A stretch of 64,000 nucleotides of DNA from Catenulispora acidiphila DSM 44928 (lineage in GTDB: Bacteria; Actinomycetota; Actinomycetes; Streptomycetales; Catenulisporaceae). The notes below the pieces were generated by a model that ran no database searches, had not been told where the DNA came from, and worked only from the letters and a program-made list of their open reading frames with translations. Every line of letters starts with the position of its first letter. The first letter of the stretch is position 1. Positions 1-7,576 of the stretch are shown here, in pieces. The position numbers were made by a program, and so were the translations under genes. The stretch is from contig NC_013131.1 in the NCBI RefSeq assembly GCF_000024025.1, positions 4,836,001-4,900,000 of the forward strand, read 5' to 3'.

Positions 1-102
1 GGTTCGCCTTGATGCTGCAGCTGAGGTTGCTGGATTCGTAAGAGCCACAGCCATCTAGCCGCGTCAGATGAACTTGACGTCAGTCTCAAGTACTCTCGCC
101 TC

Positions 103-576
103 ATGACAGACACAGCCGAGTTGCCGGTGCGCCCGGGCTCGTTCGAGGACCTGCAGGAGCTGATCGGCAAGGAGATTGGGCCGACCGAGTGGGACACGGT
201 CTCCCAGGAGCGCATCGACGCCTTCGCCGCCGTGACCGGTGACAACCAGTGGATCCACATCGACCCGGAGCGCGCCGCCGCCAGTCCGCTGGGGACCACC
301 ATCGCGCACGGGCTGTTCACACTCGCGCTGGGACCGGCGTTCTCCTACCGGCTGCTGTCCTTCGCGGGCTTCGCGCATGGTCTGAACTACGGCTACGACA
401 AGATCCGCTTCCCCGCGCCGCTGCCGTCGGGCACGCGCGTGCGCATGCGGCTGACGCTGCAGGGCGCGGACCGGGTTCCCGGCGGGATCCAGGTGCGGAC
501 TGTGCAGGTCATCGAGGCTGAGGGGATCGAGAAGCCGGTCATGGTCGCCGAGGCGCTGGCGCGGATCGTCGAGTAG
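103..576 (+). CDS. MaoC-family (R)-hydratase-like dehydratase
   Basis: 157-residue hot-dog-fold protein of the MaoC/(R)-specific enoyl-CoA hydratase family, which hydrates or dehydrates acyl-CoA thioesters in the cytoplasm. The hydratase motif is visible around residues 45-70: GDNQWIHID carries the expected Asp47 and His52 dyad five residues apart, followed by TTIAHGLFTLAL. The length fits a single-domain stand-alone hydratase. The ATG at 103 is the first good start; no clear Shine-Dalgarno sequence precedes it. No fatty-acid or PHA gene is adjacent, so the substrate cannot be inferred from context. The family call is firm, the pathway is unknown. Confidence 0.88.
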   Translation: MTDTAELPVRPGSFEDLQELIGKEIGPTEWDTVSQERIDAFAAVTGDNQWIHIDPERAAASPLGTTIAHGLFTLALGPAFSYRLLSFAGFAHGLNYGYDKIRFPAPLPSGTRVRMRLTLQGADRVPGGIQVRTVQVIEAEGIEKPVMVAEALARIVE

Positions 577-725
577 GGATCCGCCTCACGCTGAGCGCCG
601 TCCGTACAGGGTTATTCCGGCTTCCCGCCAGTTTCCATACGCGATCGGACACCCCGCGCGATATCGTCTGCCGACGGTCCGGCTGATCAGTGCTCTGAGT
701 GACCGACGGGGAGGGGAATCCGCCG

Positions 726-1766
726 ATGTCGATATCCGAGTCCCCGCATCGCACGAAGATCTTCCTCGGCGCTGTCGCGGTCCTGCTCGCGATCGCCGTC
801 GGCGCGGCGGTCGTGGCGTATCAGGGCCGGCCGACGGCGCGCGCGGGCGTCAAGGGCGCGGTGGTCCTGGACCAGTCCGACAGCCTGGACACCGGTTCGG
901 GGTACTTGCTGTACAAGACGACGGTCGCCGGTCCCGACTTCGGCACTCTCGCCGAACGCAAGCTGTCTGCGGACTCCAGCGGCGTGGTCGGCGTCCCGAC
1001 GCTGTCCAACATCCAGTGCGACCGTTCCTACACAGCGTCCGGAATCCTGTTGTGCCTGCGCGCCGACGAGAATCTGGTGCGCGTCGCCTCGGTCGAGGTC
1101 TACGACACATCCCTCAAGCTGATCAAGAAGGTCCAGGCGGCGGGCATCCCGAACCGCGCGCGGCTGTCCGCCGACGGCCGCATGGCCGCGTGGACGACCT
1201 TCGTCGCCGGCGACGCGTACGTCGGACCCGCGTTCTCCACGCGCACCTCGATCCTGGACCTGAAGACCGGGGCGCTGACCGCTTCGCTGGAGAGCTTCGC
1301 GGTCACGTTGCAGGGCAAGCCGTATCACGCGGTCGACGAGAACGTGTGGGGCGTGACCTTCGCCGACGACAACACCTTCTACGCGACCCTCGGCACAGCC
1401 GGCCGCACCTGGCTGGTGCGCGGCGACGTCGCGGCACACACCCTGACCACGCTGACCGACAACGTCGAATGCCCGTCGCTGTCCCCGGACGGCACGCGCG
1501 TCGTGTTCAAGAAGCGGGTGTCCAGCGACGCCTGGAAGATGTGGCACTTGGAAGTGCTGAACCTGGCGACCATGACCGAGACGCCGCTGGCCGAGCAGCG
1601 CAGTGTCGATGACCAGGCGGCGTGGCTGGACGACCACACGGTGATGTACGCGGTGCCGCAATCCGGGAGCTCCGGATACGACGTGTGGTCCACGCCGGCG
1701 GACGGTTCCGGCAAGCCCGTGCTGGTGGCACCGAACGCTTTCTCGCCTTCGGTGACATCCGGGTAG
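726..1766 (+). CDS. Membrane-anchored TolB/WD40-like beta-propeller protein
   Basis: 346 residues. A short cytoplasmic N-terminus is followed by one membrane segment (about residues 12-31, rich in A, V, L) and an extracytoplasmic region with repeated blades of the TolB/PD40 kind, for example LSADGRMAAWTT and LSPDGTRVVFKK (S-x-D-G-x-x-x-x-F/W). It is probably a signal-anchored propeller exposed outside the membrane, with no known enzymatic motif. I chose the ATG at 726 because a GGGGAGGGG ribosome site lies just upstream; a GTG at 699 in the same frame would add nine residues. It appears to be monocistronic. No partner or ligand can be named. Confidence 0.7.
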   Translation: MSISESPHRTKIFLGAVAVLLAIAVGAAVVAYQGRPTARAGVKGAVVLDQSDSLDTGSGYLLYKTTVAGPDFGTLAERKLSADSSGVVGVPTLSNIQCDRSYTASGILLCLRADENLVRVASVEVYDTSLKLIKKVQAAGIPNRARLSADGRMAAWTTFVAGDAYVGPAFSTRTSILDLKTGALTASLESFAVTLQGKPYHAVDENVWGVTFADDNTFYATLGTAGRTWLVRGDVAAHTLTTLTDNVECPSLSPDGTRVVFKKRVSSDAWKMWHLEVLNLATMTETPLAEQRSVDDQAAWLDDHTVMYAVPQSGSSGYDVWSTPADGSGKPVLVAPNAFSPSVTSG

Positions 1767-1792
1767 CGCCGCCGGCTGGGACCACCGTGTCC

Positions 1793-2401
1793 TCAGTTCG
1801 CCGCGGTGAACCGCTGCCGCCGGTACGCCGGCTTCTCGATCTCGTCCAGCATCGCGACCGCGTAGTCCTCGGCGGAGATCGTCTCGCCGGCGGGAGAGTC
1901 AGACTCGGTCTTGTAGGAGCCGGTGCGCTCGCCGGGCTGGATCACCGGCGCCGGGCTGAAGAAGGTCCAGTCGGCGCTGTCGCCGAGCCCGCGGATGTAG
2001 TCCAGCGCCTCGGCGCCGATCAGGGCCTCGGGCTTGTACAGGTCGGGGAATTCCGGGTCGTCGACCAGGCGGGCGCCGTTCACCAGCAGCGAGCCGGCGC
2101 CGCCGACGACGATCAGGCGCGCCTCGCCGACGGTCTCGGCCAGGGTGCGCAGCTGCGCCAGGAACTCGCGCCGGTCGCCGCCGGTGCGGCTCGGGCCGAT
2201 GGCCGAGACCACGACGTCGGCCGCGCCGGCCACGCGCCGGGCCAGGTCGGCGTCGCCGGCGTCGCCCCGCACCGCGCGCACGCCCTCGGGCAGGTCGCCG
2301 CCGGAGCGGGTGACGCCGGTGACCTCGTGGCCGCGGGACGTCGCCTCGGCGACCACCCGGCTGCCGATCATGCCGGTCGCACCGTAGACCGCGATCTTCA
2401 T
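1793..2401 (-). CDS. NAD(P)H-binding oxidoreductase (NmrA/atypical SDR type)
   Basis: 202-residue Rossmann protein. The N-terminus MKIAVYGATGMIGSRVV holds the glycine-rich GATGMIG dinucleotide motif of atypical SDR/NmrA-like proteins, and GDAGDADLARRVAGAADVVVSAIG follows as in NAD(P)-binding epimerase-like folds. No YxxxK catalytic pair is obvious, as in NmrA-like members. The start at 2401 is preceded by GAGGGAG; upstream in-frame codons would run into the operator. It is divergent from an HxlR regulator with 84 bp between the starts. That interval carries a perfect 8-bp inverted repeat, so this gene is the probable target of the regulator. The substrate is unknown; a quinone or aldehyde stress role is only suggested by the regulator type. 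Confidence 0.85.
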   Translation of the reverse strand: MKIAVYGATGMIGSRVVAEATSRGHEVTGVTRSGGDLPEGVRAVRGDAGDADLARRVAGAADVVVSAIGPSRTGGDRREFLAQLRTLAETVGEARLIVVGGAGSLLVNGARLVDDPEFPDLYKPEALIGAEALDYIRGLGDSADWTFFSPAPVIQPGERTGSYKTESDSPAGETISAEDYAVAMLDEIEKPAYRRQRFTAAN

Positions 2402-2440
2402 GGCTGTGTCTCCCTCGTTGTGGTTCGTTCTCGAGGAGAC

Positions 2441-2457
2441 AGTAACCATTGGTTACT
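2441..2457. promoter_or_regulatory. Candidate HxlR operator: perfect 17-bp inverted repeat
   Basis: AGTAACCA-T-TGGTTACT is an exact 8-bp inverted repeat with a 1-nt centre, in the gap between the divergent oxidoreductase and HxlR genes. The half-site TGGTTACT recurs at 2487-2494, overlapping the HxlR start codon, which suggests autoregulation. HxlR-family proteins bind as dimers to such sites next to their own gene; assignment to this regulator is an inference. Confidence 0.75.
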
Positions 2458-2485
2458 GATTACTTCAACGTGCTATAAGTACCTC

Positions 2486-2920
2486 ATGGTTACTATCGCA
2501 CCTCCCCGGCTGGTCGACCGGTACCGCGCCGGGCAAGAGTCCGGCGAGCGCGGGGACCTGTTCGACGCCGACTGCCCGACCCGCCTGCTGCTGGACCGGA
2601 TCGGCGACAAGTGGACCGTCCTGGTCGTCCTGCTCCTGTCCGACGGCCCGATGCGCTTCACCGAACTGCGCACCCGCCTGGGCCGCGTCGCCCCGAAGGT
2701 GCTGACCCAGTCGCTGCGGCGCATGGAGCGCGACGGCCTGGTCACCCGCCAGGTCTTCGCCGAGGTCCCGCCGCGCGTGGAGTACACGCTCACCGAGCTG
2801 GGGCACTCCCTGGCCGAGCCGATCGCGGTGATCGGCGACTGGGCCGAGGTCAACATGCCCCGGCTCACCGCGGCGCAGCAGGCGTACGACGCCGCGCACG
2901 CGACCGACGGCGACCGCTGA
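2486..2920 (+). CDS. HxlR-family winged-helix transcriptional regulator
   Basis: 144 residues with the HxlR signature: an N-terminal cysteine (Cys30 in DADCPTR), then LLLDRIGDKWTVLVVLLL, the recognition region MRFTELRTRLGRVAPKVLTQSLRRMERDGLV and the wing RQVFAEVPPRVEYTLTELG. Many HxlR proteins sense electrophiles or oxidants through the N-terminal Cys. It is divergent from an NAD(P)H-binding oxidoreductase and shares with it a perfect palindrome at 2441-2457; a second half-site covers its own start. I infer that it represses both genes and is released by an aldehyde, quinone or oxidant. The ATG at 2486 gives the usual family length. Confidence 0.92.
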   Translation: MVTIAPPRLVDRYRAGQESGERGDLFDADCPTRLLLDRIGDKWTVLVVLLLSDGPMRFTELRTRLGRVAPKVLTQSLRRMERDGLVTRQVFAEVPPRVEYTLTELGHSLAEPIAVIGDWAEVNMPRLTAAQQAYDAAHATDGDR

Positions 2921-3016
2921 GCGAGCCCGGGGTCGGTTGAGACCGGGAGCCGGCTCGCTCGGCACGCGCCCCGCCGCTCAGCACGCGCGCCACCGCTCTT
3001 ACGCGGACATCAGCTC

Positions 3017-3766
3017 CTACGCGGGCATCGGCAGCAGCATCACCGGCGTGGTCGTCGGCTGCGCCGAACCACCGGTCGGCTCGACCGTCAGCCCGATGGT
3101 CTGCGCGTCGCCGAGCCCATGAGCCAGCACCGAGTCGAAGGCCTCGGAACCGATCGGCACCAACCCGCCGGAGCGGGCTCCCGAAGGACCCATCATCCAC
3201 AGCTGATACACCTTGCCCGGCGAGAGCTGGCTGAGCCCGCTGACCGTGATCGCGGCCTCGTCGCGCGACCGGGAAACCAGAACCCTGCCGCTGCCGCCGG
3301 TACTCACGGTCACGCTGTCGCTGTGCGCGTCGGGCGCCGCGAGCAGCGCGGAGATCGTCGTGCTGCGCTCGCGCGCCTGATCGATCTGATTCTGCTGGTC
3401 GTTCAGCCGGACGCCCAGCACCGCGACGACCACCGCCATCCCGGCGGCCAGACCATAGCCGAGCCCTGTGAACCAGCGCCGCCGCGGCCGGGGTGCGGCT
3501 TGCCGCGCCGGGGTGTGGTCGATGATCGGCGGGATCTGCCGGGTGACCGCGATCCGCGCGTCGACCGCCGCCTTCAGGCGTGCCGGCGGGGTCTCGGCGG
3601 CGGCGGAGGCCAGCAGCGCCGCGGTCTCCTGCAGCTCGGCGACTTCCTGCACACAGGTCGGGCACTCGGCCAGATGACGCTCGAACGCCTCGCGTTCGGC
3701 GGGCTCCAGCGCATGGCACACGTAGGCACCGGTCAGGGAGTGGACCTCAGGATCCATCGTGTTCAT
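3017..3766 (-). CDS. rskA: Anti-sigma factor of the RskA (anti-SigK) type
   Basis: 249-residue single-pass membrane protein. Residues 1-70 form a zinc-associated anti-sigma domain with His31-x3-Cys35-x2-Cys38 (HLAECPTC). One transmembrane helix follows at about 95-115 (LGYGLAAGMAVVVAVLGV), then an extracytoplasmic RskA domain with the typical stretch SPGKVYQLWMMGPSGARSGG. RskA proteins hold their ECF sigma factor at the membrane until regulated proteolysis or redox change frees it. The ATG overlaps the stop codon of the upstream sigma gene (ATGA), so the two are translationally coupled. The family call is secure; the signal sensed is not visible in the sequence. Confidence 0.93.
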   Translation of the reverse strand: MNTMDPEVHSLTGAYVCHALEPAEREAFERHLAECPTCVQEVAELQETAALLASAAAETPPARLKAAVDARIAVTRQIPPIIDHTPARQAAPRPRRRWFTGLGYGLAAGMAVVVAVLGVRLNDQQNQIDQARERSTTISALLAAPDAHSDSVTVSTGGSGRVLVSRSRDEAAITVSGLSQLSPGKVYQLWMMGPSGARSGGLVPIGSEAFDSVLAHGLGDAQTIGLTVEPTGGSAQPTTTPVMLLPMPA

Positions 3767-4419
3767 CCTCCCACCCCCAGGCAGTCGCGGAGCCGGGCCA
3801 GGCCGTCGCGCAGACGGGTCTTCACAGTTCCCAGCGGGCTGTTCAACAGGTGCGCCACCTGCGAATAGGTGTAGCCGCCGTAGTATGCCAACGTCACGGA
3901 CTCACGTTGTAATTCTGTGAGGCCCTCCATGCAGCGCCGTACGCGCTCGCGGTCCAGGTGCGCCTCCACCGCCTCGACCACCTCGTCGAACGGCGGCTCG
4001 ACCATCAGCTCGGCGGCGCGCGCCTCGCGGCGGGCCGCGGCGTCGGCGGACCGGACGCGGTCCACGGCGCGCGCGTGCGCCATTGTCAGCGCCCAGGCGC
4101 GGGCCGAGCCGCGGTTCGGGTCGAAACGGCTGGCGGTGCGCCAGATCTCGACCAGCACCTCCTGCGCCACCTCCTCGGCCTGCGCGGGGTCGCGCAGCAC
4201 GCGGCGCGCGACACCCAGGACCGGGCCGGCCAGCTGCCGGTAGACCTCGTCGAAGGCTTCGCGGTCGCCGAGTGCCACCCGGTGCAGCTGCGTCTCCAAC
4301 GTCGCCTGCTCCTCGGCAGCGGACCTGGAGCCGGCACGTCCGAGCATGGGCTGTGGTCTCCAGTCCTCGAAGTCGGTGGGGGCGCGGCGGTGCGCTGTCC
4401 GTCCCAATTCTCGCCTCAC
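3763..4419 (-). CDS. sigK: ECF RNA polymerase sigma factor, SigK-like
   Basis: 218 residues from the GTG at 4419, or 194 from the ATG at 4347. Sigma-2 is clear in LVEIWRTASRFDPNRGSARA. Sigma-4 is clear in LTELQRESVTLAYYGGYTYSQVA and LGTVKTRLRDGLARLRDCL. There is no C-terminal extra domain, as in SigK/group ECF19. It is followed by a coupled RskA-type anti-sigma factor. A promoter of the same class as four others nearby (CCAATCC-N15-CCGAATA, 4454-4426) ends 6 nt before the in-frame GTG at 4419. I therefore prefer a leaderless GTG start: the other leaderless candidate at 4568 has the same gap. The ATG at 4347 has only a weak GGAG. Positive autoregulation is inferred. Confidence 0.92.
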   Translation of the reverse strand: MRRELGRTAHRRAPTDFEDWRPQPMLGRAGSRSAAEEQATLETQLHRVALGDREAFDEVYRQLAGPVLGVARRVLRDPAQAEEVAQEVLVEIWRTASRFDPNRGSARAWALTMAHARAVDRVRSADAAARREARAAELMVEPPFDEVVEAVEAHLDRERVRRCMEGLTELQRESVTLAYYGGYTYSQVAHLLNSPLGTVKTRLRDGLARLRDCLGVGG

Positions 4420-4425
4420 GACAGC

Positions 4426-4454
4426 TATTCGGTGCCCAGGCCGCACCGGATTGG
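4426..4454 (-). promoter_or_regulatory. SigK-type promoter P1 (sigK autoregulation)
   Basis: On the minus strand CCAATCC (4454-4448) and CCGAATA (4432-4426) are separated by exactly 15 nt. The same arrangement recurs four more times before genes of this locus. The start codon GTG at 4419 begins 6 nt after the -10 element, which implies a leaderless message. From memory, mycobacterial SigK sites are CCATCC/CCGAAT-like; the match is by family knowledge, not computed. Confidence 0.8.
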
Positions 4455-4532
4455 TCCAGACGGGTCGCATTTTCGCAGTTTCCCCGAGACCGGCTCGCCG
4501 CCATCCGATCGAGTGACGCGCCGCGGCGCGCG

Positions 4533-4561
4533 CCAATCCGCGGCGCGAGCTGTTCCGAAGC
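4533..4561 (+). promoter_or_regulatory. SigK-type promoter P2 (molybdopterin oxidoreductase)
   Basis: CCAATCC (4533-4539), 15-nt spacer, CCGAAGC (4555-4561). It is divergent from P1. The ATG at 4568 starts 6 nt after the -10 element, the same gap as at P1, and no ribosome site fits between them, so a leaderless transcript is likely. Confidence 0.7.
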
Positions 4562-4567
4562 GGTGGC

Positions 4568-6196
4568 ATGAGGCGCTTGGGCGGGACGATCGGTACGGCT
4601 GCGGCACGCGTGGCGTCGTGGGGGAAGGCGCGGGCGCTGCCCGGCGCGGCGATCGGACTGATCACGGCCGGTCTGGCGGTCGGGGTGGGGGAGTCGGCCG
4701 CGGTGTGGTTCGGACCGCGGACAGCGCCGGCGATCGCGGTCGGCTCGGCGGCGATCGACCTGACGCCGACACCGCTGAAGGAGTACGCGGTCCGGAACTT
4801 CGGAACCGACGACAAGCTCGTTCTGCTGACCGGGATCTACGCCACGCTCGGCGTGATCGCGGTCGCTGCCGGGATCGTCGCGCTGCGGCGGCTGGGTATC
4901 GGGATCGGTCTGGTCGCGGCGTTCGGGGCGGTGGGTGCGTGGGCTGCGTTGTCCCGCCCCACTTCTGCGGGCGGGGATGTGTGGCCGTCGTTGCTCGGGG
5001 CGGCGGCCGGTGGTGTGGCGATGGCGGTGTTGGTGCGGAGTTATCAGTATCAGCCGAAGTCGCCGTCTTCTCCTTCCCCTTCCCCTTCTCCTTCGCCCTC
5101 CCCTTCCTCGCGCCTGCCGCTCTGGGCTCAGAATCGCCGCGGGTTCCTGGTCCTGGCCGTCGGCGGTGCCGGAGCGGCCGCCGTCACCGGACTCGTCGGA
5201 CGCGTCGCGGTGGACCGGCGGTATGACGTCGCGGTGAAGCGCTCGCGGGTGCGGATCCCGGCGCCGTCCGTGCGTGCGCCGGCACTTCCGGCGGGCGTGC
5301 ACCCGAACGTCGCGGGACTGTCGGACTTCATCACGCCGAACCCCGGCTTCTACCGCGTCGACACCGCGCTGGTGTTGCCGCAGGTGGACCCGGACGCCTG
5401 GACGCTGCGGATCCGCGGGATGGTCGACCACCCTCTCGAGCTGTCCTTCGCCGAGTTGCTGGCCCGGCCGCTGATCGAGCACGACCAGACGCTGTCGTGC
5501 GTCTCCAACGAGGTCGGCGGGCCCTACGTCGGCACGGCGCGCTGGATCGGCGCGTCACTGGCCGATCTGTTGCGGGAGGCCGGTATCCGGCGCGGTGCGG
5601 ACCAACTGGTCGGACGCTCGATCGACGGCATGACCATCGGCACGCCGGTGGAATCCGTCCTCGACGGCCGCACCGGGCTGCTCGCGGTCGCGATGAACGG
5701 CGAGGCGCTGCCCATCGCGCACGGATTCCCCTGCCGCATGCTGGTCCCCGGCTTCTTCGGGTACGTCTCGGCGACCAAGTGGCTGGTGGACCTGGAGCTC
5801 ACGACCTTCGCCGGCTACGACTCCTACTGGGTCCAGCGCGGCTATTCGCAGACAGCGCCGGTGAAAACCGCGTCGCGCATCGACGTGCCCAAGCCGTTCG
5901 CACGTGTCCCGGCCGGCGCCATCACCGCTGCCGGGGTGGCTTGGGCCACCCATCGTGGGATCGACGCCGTGGAGGTCCGCTCCGACGGCGGTCCGTGGAG
6001 GCTCGCGCGCCTGGCTCAGGCGGACACGCCGGATACCTGGCGGCAGTGGACGTGCGAGCTGACCTTGGAGCCGGGTCTGCACAAGCTCGAGGTCCGCGCG
6101 ACCGACGCCGGCGGAGCCGTGCAGACCGAGGCGCGCGCCGACACCTTCCCCAACGGCGCCACCGGCTGGCATTCGGTGGTGATCACCGCGACCTGA
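4568..6196 (+). CDS. Membrane-anchored molybdopterin-dependent (sulfite-oxidase-family) oxidoreductase
   Basis: 542 residues. The first ~160 hold several hydrophobic helices (for example GAAIGLITAGLAVGVGESAA). A Ser-Pro repeat follows at about 164-180, then another membrane segment (GFLVLAVGGAGAAAVTGLVG). The rest is an extracytoplasmic sulfite-oxidase-type Mo-cofactor domain. Cys311 in LSCVSNEVGG is the expected Mo ligand; VPGFFGYVSATKWL and the C-terminal Mo-co dimerisation-like domain (VEVRSDGGPW) follow. Heme-less enzymes of this type oxidise or reduce S- or N-oxides, but the substrate is unknown. The gene has its own SigK-type promoter whose -10 ends 6 nt before the ATG, so it is probably leaderless and part of the sigma regulon. 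Confidence 0.88.
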   Translation: MRRLGGTIGTAAARVASWGKARALPGAAIGLITAGLAVGVGESAAVWFGPRTAPAIAVGSAAIDLTPTPLKEYAVRNFGTDDKLVLLTGIYATLGVIAVAAGIVALRRLGIGIGLVAAFGAVGAWAALSRPTSAGGDVWPSLLGAAAGGVAMAVLVRSYQYQPKSPSSPSPSPSPSPSPSSRLPLWAQNRRGFLVLAVGGAGAAAVTGLVGRVAVDRRYDVAVKRSRVRIPAPSVRAPALPAGVHPNVAGLSDFITPNPGFYRVDTALVLPQVDPDAWTLRIRGMVDHPLELSFAELLARPLIEHDQTLSCVSNEVGGPYVGTARWIGASLADLLREAGIRRGADQLVGRSIDGMTIGTPVESVLDGRTGLLAVAMNGEALPIAHGFPCRMLVPGFFGYVSATKWLVDLELTTFAGYDSYWVQRGYSQTAPVKTASRIDVPKPFARVPAGAITAAGVAWATHRGIDAVEVRSDGGPWRLARLAQADTPDTWRQWTCELTLEPGLHKLEVRATDAGGAVQTEARADTFPNGATGWHSVVITAT

Positions 6197-6247
6197 CGCT
6201 GCCGGGAATCAGACCTCGACGATCGTCGAAATCCTGAAAAACATTGA

Positions 6248-6276
6248 CCAATCCGGAACGTCCCCAGCCACGAATA
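6248..6276 (+). promoter_or_regulatory. SigK-type promoter P3 (fasciclin lipoprotein)
   Basis: CCAATCC (6248-6254), 15-nt spacer, ACGAATA (6270-6276): one mismatch from the locus consensus. The fasciclin start at 6331 lies about 55 nt downstream with its own AAGGAG site, so this transcript, unlike P1 and P2, has a leader. Confidence 0.75.
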
Positions 6277-6330
6277 CCGATCGTCAGCAGCACCCAGACA
6301 CACCCCGAACATCGAATCAAGGAGCTGAAT

Positions 6331-7008
6331 ATGTTCTCCACCCGGAGCAAGACCGCCGCCGCCCTGCTGTGCTCGGCGGCGATCGCGGTGAGCGCGAGCG
6401 CGTGCAGCAGCAGCGCCAGCAAGACCGCAGCCGCTTCGAGCACCTCCTCCTCCAGCATGGCGTCCAGCACGACCCCGGCCGCCGGCTCCACCAGCGCCAC
6501 GACCTCCTCGGACACGAGCACGGCCGCCGGCAGCACGGCAGCGTTCGGCAGCGCCTGCTCGGCGGTCCCCACCACCGGCCCGGGCAGCTTCACCGGCATG
6601 GCCACCGATCCGGTCGCCACCGCCGCCTCCCACAACCCGGTCCTGTCCACGCTGGTGACGGCGGTCGGCGCGGCCGGCCTCGGCGACACCCTCAACAGCG
6701 CCCAGAACATCACGGTCTTCGCCCCCGCCAACGACGCCTTCACCAAGATCCCCGCCGCCACCCTGAAGTCGGTCCTGGCCGACAAGGCGCAGCTCACCAA
6801 GATCCTGACCTACCACGTCGTCTCCGGAAAGCTCACCCCCACCCAGCTCGCCGGCACGCACACCACCCTCGAAGGCGGCACCCTCACCGTCACCGGCTCC
6901 GGCCAGTCCTTCCAAGTCAACGGCGCCAACGTGATCTGCGGCAACGTCCAAACCGCCAACGCCACCGTCTACATCATCGACACGGTCCTGACGCCCCCCA
7001 CCAGCTGA
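6331..7008 (+). CDS. Fasciclin (FAS1) domain lipoprotein, MPT70/MPT83-like
   Basis: 225 residues. The signal peptide ends in a lipobox (VSASACSS), followed by a long low-complexity Ser/Thr/Ala spacer (residues 25-75) and one FAS1 domain (about 95-225). The domain has the usual blocks NITVFAPANDAFTKIP, YHVVSGKLTP (H-box) and TVYIIDTVLTPP. FAS1 domains mediate adhesion or ligand binding at the cell surface. In Mycobacterium the FAS1 antigens MPT70/MPT83 are the best-known SigK targets, and here the gene lies beside sigK/rskA behind a matching promoter. The start at 6331 follows AAGGAGCTGAAT; upstream in-frame codons lie in the promoter. Confidence 0.93.
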   Translation: MFSTRSKTAAALLCSAAIAVSASACSSSASKTAAASSTSSSSMASSTTPAAGSTSATTSSDTSTAAGSTAAFGSACSAVPTTGPGSFTGMATDPVATAASHNPVLSTLVTAVGAAGLGDTLNSAQNITVFAPANDAFTKIPAATLKSVLADKAQLTKILTYHVVSGKLTPTQLAGTHTTLEGGTLTVTGSGQSFQVNGANVICGNVQTANATVYIIDTVLTPPTS

Positions 7009-7131
7009 CGCCCCCCAGCCGGCGCCTCAGCGGCGTGCGCGCGGTGGACGGATGACGCGCCGTCCACCGCGCCGGCGCGCGGTACGTGCTTCTGGCTTTG
7101 TGGGCCGGGGCGCGGGTGCGCGGCTGAGTTG

Positions 7132-7253
7132 GGGTTGGTGCGGTTGGTTGGTGGGTTTTTAGAAGCTTTCTTTACGGCTTCGCGCGGGTGTTGATGGCCT
7201 CGCAGGGGGCGCAGTTCGGTGGAGCGTGTCTGGGTTGCGTTGGCGGCTGGCGG
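7132..7253 (+). repeat. Dispersed noncoding repeat, copy A
   Basis: About 120 bp whose core (TTAGAAGCTTTCT, then GTGTTGATGGCCTCGCAGGG, then GCAGTTCGGTGG) is repeated in inverted orientation at 7421-7533 and directly at 32290-32402. Small indels between copies (for example an extra TT after the TTTCT) change the frame, so it is probably not protein-coding. The rest of 7009-7576 holds no gene that I can support. Confidence 0.8.
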
Positions 7254-7420
7254 TTGTGGGTGCTCCGAAAAGATTGGCAGAGCCCGCCGACGCGACAGTG
7301 ATGATGGTGGTGGTTCTGCAGCCGGTCGGGTTGTCTCACGACGCGACCGACACCCGCCAGCCCCAACGTGTGCGCAGTGACTCGGACCGACGCGCGGTCG
7401 TGAACAGCCTCCACTTCCGG

Positions 7421-7533
7421 CCGCCAACGCCACCCAGCCACGCGCCACCGAACTGCGTCCCCTGCGAGGCCATCAAACCATGCTCGAAGACGTAAAAAGC
7501 TTCTAAAAGCCCACAAACCAACCGCACCCAACC
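7421..7533 (-). repeat. Dispersed noncoding repeat, copy B (inverted to copy A)
   Basis: Read on the minus strand it carries the core of copy A: TTAGAAGCTTTTTACG, TTTGATGGCCTCGCAGGGGA, CGCAGTTCGGTGGCG. With copy A it forms an imperfect inverted pair around a 167-bp centre between the convergent fasciclin and DUF1295 genes. The pair could fold in RNA or be two independent insertions. Confidence 0.8.
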
Positions 7534-7576
7534 CCTCACACCCCACCCACTCTCACCCACCCATCCCACCCGCGCA

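Noticed and set aside
91-102. A promoter for the first gene from TTGACG (74-79) and TACTCT (91-96)
   Set aside because: The spacing of 11 nt is too short for a functional promoter.
7172-7546. Frames in repeat copies A, B and C that give similar peptides (for example GLAGDAVRWRV)
   Set aside because: The similarity holds at DNA level, but indels put copy A out of frame; no ribosome sites. Treated as a noncoding repeat.
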